In this document: positions 61,908 through 64,000 of the stretch, one piece after another
Position numbering within the stretch: position 1 is the stretch's first letter
Layout: each line of letters opens with the position of its first letter
Assembly (NCBI GenBank): GCA_937920345.1
Contig: CALGVA010000054.1
Location: 130,560 to 194,559, forward strand
Direction: 5' to 3'
DNA from: an uncultured Lachnospiraceae bacterium
Lineage (GTDB): Bacteria; Bacillota; Clostridia; Lachnospirales; Lachnospiraceae
DNA: 64,000 nt
Made by a program: the position numbers and the translations under genes
The notes under the pieces: generated by a model
What the model was told of the DNA's origin: nothing
The model's input: only the letters and a program-made list of their open reading frames with translations
The model's database searches: none

Positions 61908-62042
61908 GGACTCTACGTTTACCAGTATTTCTTTTTTACATCGCTTACAGTATACAGGATATTTGATGATCACCGTGTCCGGCAGGATTTTGATGAAATG
62001 TTCGGTACCGCGTACGGGATATCTGTACCATTCGAACTTCAT
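61884..62042 (-). CDS. Degenerate cysteine-rich KTR-domain protein
   Basis: 52 residues resembling the Cys-rich KTR zinc-ribbon proteins carried by conjugative transposons. The second knuckle is kept (YPVYCKRCKKEILVNV), but the first has lost its cysteines: EWYRYPVRG replaces the expected W-x-x-CPxC. It therefore probably cannot form the full ribbon. Start MKFEWYRYP at 62042 with GGTGG upstream; a longer start at 62069 is possible. Likely a mobile-element remnant. Confidence 0.6.
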   Translation of the reverse strand: MKFEWYRYPVRGTEHFIKILPDTVIIKYPVYCKRCKKEILVNVESSAETVNP

Positions 62043-62172
62043 GTGACCACCACTTTTATAATGACACATTATATGTTATGCAATAATTATAACATCAGTT
62101 TATATATTGTGCAAGTAAAAAAATAAAAAAGAACGGAACTTTTCACTGTCCCGTTCAGTTCAATCTTATGAT

Positions 62173-62340
62173 TTACACTAAAACTGACTCTCTTTCCCTT
62201 CGGAGCCGATCTCTTTCCTCCCTTGCCTCTTTTTCTAATTCTGCTATTTTAGCGTCTCTCTCTTCCCTTGTCATTCTTTTTATATAGTCTGGTATCACCA
62301 CCGGACTGTCATCGATAATATATTCTACCTCTTTTTTCAC
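62173..62340 (-). CDS. Small coiled-coil protein (55 residues)
   Basis: GTG start with GGGAGG nine bases upstream. The product MKKEVEYIIDDSPVVIPDYI is followed by a highly charged helix (KRMTREERDAKIAELEKEAR and on), typical of a small coiled coil. It follows the 78-residue gene by 66 bp on the same strand, so it is probably part of the phage-derived gene group. I do not recognise its function. Confidence 0.6.
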   Translation of the reverse strand: MKKEVEYIIDDSPVVIPDYIKRMTREERDAKIAELEKEAREERDRLRRERESVLV

Positions 62341-62406
62341 TCTATTTTACCTCCCAGAAATCAAAATCAAAATTATAATTAATGCAAGAAGAAAAAACTA
62401 ATCCCA

Positions 62407-62643
62407 TCAGTACCATGCAACAACATCACTGTCCGGGAAGATTTTCTCTGCAAAATATTTCTCCGTCCTGGTTACCGCATGAGACAGGTATCGTCTATGT
62501 TCATCTCCCGGCGCAAGTTTTCTAACATCCTGTTCGCCCGTAGCTATGCTGATGGATATCGTACCATATTCTTTCCCTTGTTCCGGAAAATAATTATATA
62601 CTGCTTCGCTCTGTGTATTACTGATTAATTTCAATCTCAGCAC
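62407..62643 (-). CDS. Small protein coupled to the toxin-like phage gene (possible immunity protein)
   Basis: 78 residues beginning with a GTG that directly follows the upstream stop codon (TAAGTG), so it is translationally coupled. The sequence (YNYFPEQGKEYGTISISIAT ... EKIFPDSDVVAWY) is compact, acidic, has no signal peptide and no family I can name with certainty. Its position right after a gene with a toxin-like C-terminus is that of an immunity gene. That is inference from context only. Confidence 0.65.
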   Translation of the reverse strand: MLRLKLISNTQSEAVYNYFPEQGKEYGTISISIATGEQDVRKLAPGDEHRRYLSHAVTRTEKYFAEKIFPDSDVVAWY

Positions 62644-63753
62644 TTAATCGCCTATCCCTTCTAAAAACGCATCTAATGCCCTACGATAATTATATTTTCT
62701 GTTTGTAAGCTCATGGGCATCCTCATATACCATATTATACTTCTTCATCAGGTTCGATTCAAGATTTTCATGTTTTAACAGTATGAGATCATGCGGTTTT
62801 ATGTTTTTTCCCTCAAGGATTCTCCTAAATGATTCCGCCATGTCATAATCCGGATCGAATCCTCTTATCTCTCCGTCTCTGAATGAATGTTTGTCAACAA
62901 ATACATGCGCATAAATATTCTGTGCACTTTTCTTCGTTATGCCAGCATTTTTTGCTATCTTATTTACGACAACAGATTTTTTCCGGTTTTGTATTTCTGC
63001 ATAATATAATTTCGCATGTTTCTCCCTCTTTCTCCCAAGAGGGTCATTCGTATTATTCAGGGCGCCGCTTCCTGATGTCGCAGTCATTCCTGTAAATTCC
63101 TTCCACGCCTTGGTTTTGCGCAGATCTGATGTCCCGCACTCATACCGCAGGCGCTCGGTCTTGGGTTTGATCTTGCAGGCCTCACAGAAATCCTTATACG
63201 CCGCTGTTTTCTGCCTTATTTTGGCCTCTGTTTCCTTAGTGTCCAGCCCTAACTTGTCAAGCGCTTCCTTTTCCCTTTTCAAGGCTCTCACAGCCCGCTC
63301 CATGGACCGCATTTTCTGTGTCATGGCATAGTAATCGTATGTTTTCCCGCCGATCGTCACGGGTTTCGGCATTTCCATTTCCTCCGGAATGGCAAACAGC
63401 CCTTCAAACCATACATAATACCGGTGCCGGCAGTTGTATCCATACAAGCCTCTCGGATCATTCTCATGGGCTCCGTCCACGCTGTATCCGGTCTCTTCCC
63501 ACAGATCCCTGATCTGATCCTGTCCGATCCGCTCCGCTTCAGCAGAATAGTCCGTGCCTGGTTTTATATAATATACCTTTCCCTGCCACTGTTCATGATT
63601 CGCCGCGCCCTCACCCGCATTGCGGGCTCCCTTATGGCGTGATACATATGCAAGGTTCTCCCCGGTATTTTCCATATTCTGATCCATGATCCGGCCGGAT
63701 ATCTGGTGGCAGGCAGTTCGCACTGCCAGCCGTACTGCCATATCCAGCTGCAT
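62644..63753 (-). CDS. 5'-truncated phage minor capsid protein 2 with C-terminal toxin-like domain
   Basis: 369 residues. The start MQLDMAVRLAVRTACHQISG lies in the middle of a Phage_min_cap2-type protein: YVSRHKGARNAG, HEQWQGKVYYI, DPRGLYGYNCRHRYYVWFEG and the basic helical TQKMRSMERAVRALKREKE are its C-terminal landmarks. The usual N-terminal several hundred residues are missing. Residues about 285-369 (NIYAHVFVDKHSFRDGEIRG, FDPDYDMAESFRRILEGKNI, HDLILLKHENLESNLMKKYN) form a domain seen at the ends of phage head and polymorphic toxin proteins, possibly the type 44 group. Upstream the frame closes with TAA inside the degenerate CRISPR repeat. Confidence 0.75.
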   Translation of the reverse strand: MQLDMAVRLAVRTACHQISGRIMDQNMENTGENLAYVSRHKGARNAGEGAANHEQWQGKVYYIKPGTDYSAEAERIGQDQIRDLWEETGYSVDGAHENDPRGLYGYNCRHRYYVWFEGLFAIPEEMEMPKPVTIGGKTYDYYAMTQKMRSMERAVRALKREKEALDKLGLDTKETEAKIRQKTAAYKDFCEACKIKPKTERLRYECGTSDLRKTKAWKEFTGMTATSGSGALNNTNDPLGRKREKHAKLYYAEIQNRKKSVVVNKIAKNAGITKKSAQNIYAHVFVDKHSFRDGEIRGFDPDYDMAESFRRILEGKNIKPHDLILLKHENLESNLMKKYNMVYEDAHELTNRKYNYRRALDAFLEGIGD

Positions 63754-63773
63754 GAAATTTTCGGATTCAAAAT

Positions 63774-63938
63774 TAACAGATTACACGCCCCGCGAGGGGA
63801 GCGACAACAGCGGCAGTTAATGTCCTCACAGGCTATCACATTTCAATCCACGCTCCCGCGAGGGGAGCGACCCTTCCCGTCCTGCAAAGTACCCTCCGCA
63901 TACTTAATTTCAATCCACGCTCCCGCGAGGGGAGCGAC
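63774..63938 (-). CRISPR. Short type I-C-like CRISPR array: three repeats, two spacers
   Basis: Identical 32-bp repeats at 63840-63871 and 63907-63938, with stem-loop core CGCTCCCGCGAGGGGAGCG (7-bp stem). On the minus strand they begin GTCGCTCCCC and end GTGGATTGAAAT, the form of type I-C repeats processed by Cas5. A third, degenerate copy (63774-63805) keeps the GTCGC end but has lost the ATTGAAAT end and one stem base. Spacers are 34 bp (63806-63839) and 35 bp (63872-63906). Degeneracy at the left end puts the trailer there and the leader on the right. No cas gene is in the window. Confidence 0.93.
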
Positions 63939-64000
63939 GATGTAACGTAAGCGTCAAATAAGATAGTGGATAGAAAAATAACCACCAACCCTCTATAATA
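63939..64000 (-). promoter_or_regulatory. Probable CRISPR leader (partial)
   Basis: 62 AT-rich bp next to the last perfect repeat. A further repeat would be expected within 36 bp if the array went on, and none is present. On the minus strand this sequence leads into the first repeat, as a leader does. It is cut by the window edge. Confidence 0.6.

Noticed and set aside
63706..63945. 79-codon plus-strand ORF across the CRISPR array
   Set aside because: Its repeated peptide (FQSTLPRGER-like) is only the translation of the repeats; such ORFs are a known annotation artefact.

Overview
The window looks like a chromosomal segment of an anaerobic, probably spore-forming member of the Clostridia, most likely Lachnospiraceae. 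This rests on gene content read from the translations: an hrcA-grpE-dnaK-dnaJ operon under a CIRCE element, spmB, a DUF6465 protein, a split transketolase, GGAGG-type ribosome binding sites, many alternating secreted proteins with BIG2 repeats, and a type I-C-like CRISPR repeat. No rRNA or tRNA gene was seen. Genus assignment is not possible from this sequence alone.

Layout. 1-2.5 kb: prmA, a VanZ-like membrane protein and rsmE, in one minus-strand operon. 2.5-14.7 kb: accessory surface/secreted block with a DUF3048 lipoprotein, two large paralogous secreted subtilases (S8 peptidase plus Ig-like repeats), a small lipoprotein that looks like a free-standing copy of the subtilase propeptide, and a chemoreceptor gene broken by one frameshift. 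14.9-19.8 kb: heat-shock operon. 20-28 kb: DUF6465 histone-tail-like protein, uppP, an aminotransferase, a GH36 alpha-galactosidase facing an AEC-family transporter across a perfect inverted repeat, and pyruvate kinase. 28-30.3 kb: a MITE-like element and a BlaI/M56 regulatory pair.

30.4-47.9 kb is one large pentose regulon. araA, an FGGY kinase, araD, both transketolase halves and rpe turn L-arabinose into pentose-phosphate pathway intermediates. A YtfQRT-YjfF/AraUVWZ-like ABC importer brings the sugar in. An AraR-like GntR repressor sits divergently, with two matching operators over the importer promoter. A three-component sensor (membrane-anchored sugar-binding protein, YesM-type kinase, YesN-type regulator), resembling the Geobacillus AraPST arrangement, completes it. 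48-61.7 kb holds a GGDEF protein, a DUF885 peptidase, an autoregulated FabT-like MarR repressor, spmB, a COG2509 flavoprotein, an osmoprotectant ABC importer led by an mscS gene, an S1-domain protein and an ABC-2 exporter.

61.7-64 kb is a graveyard of mobile DNA: a degenerate KTR-type zinc-ribbon gene, two small genes, and a phage minor capsid gene that has lost its N-terminal half and carries a toxin-like C-terminal domain. It abuts the degenerate trailer repeat of a three-repeat CRISPR array whose leader runs off the right edge. The less ordinary signals are the free propeptide lipoprotein beside the twin subtilases, a 75-bp structured element repeated in front of two exported-protein genes, the capsid/toxin fragment fused to the CRISPR trailer, and orphan BlaI-like boxes with no gene.
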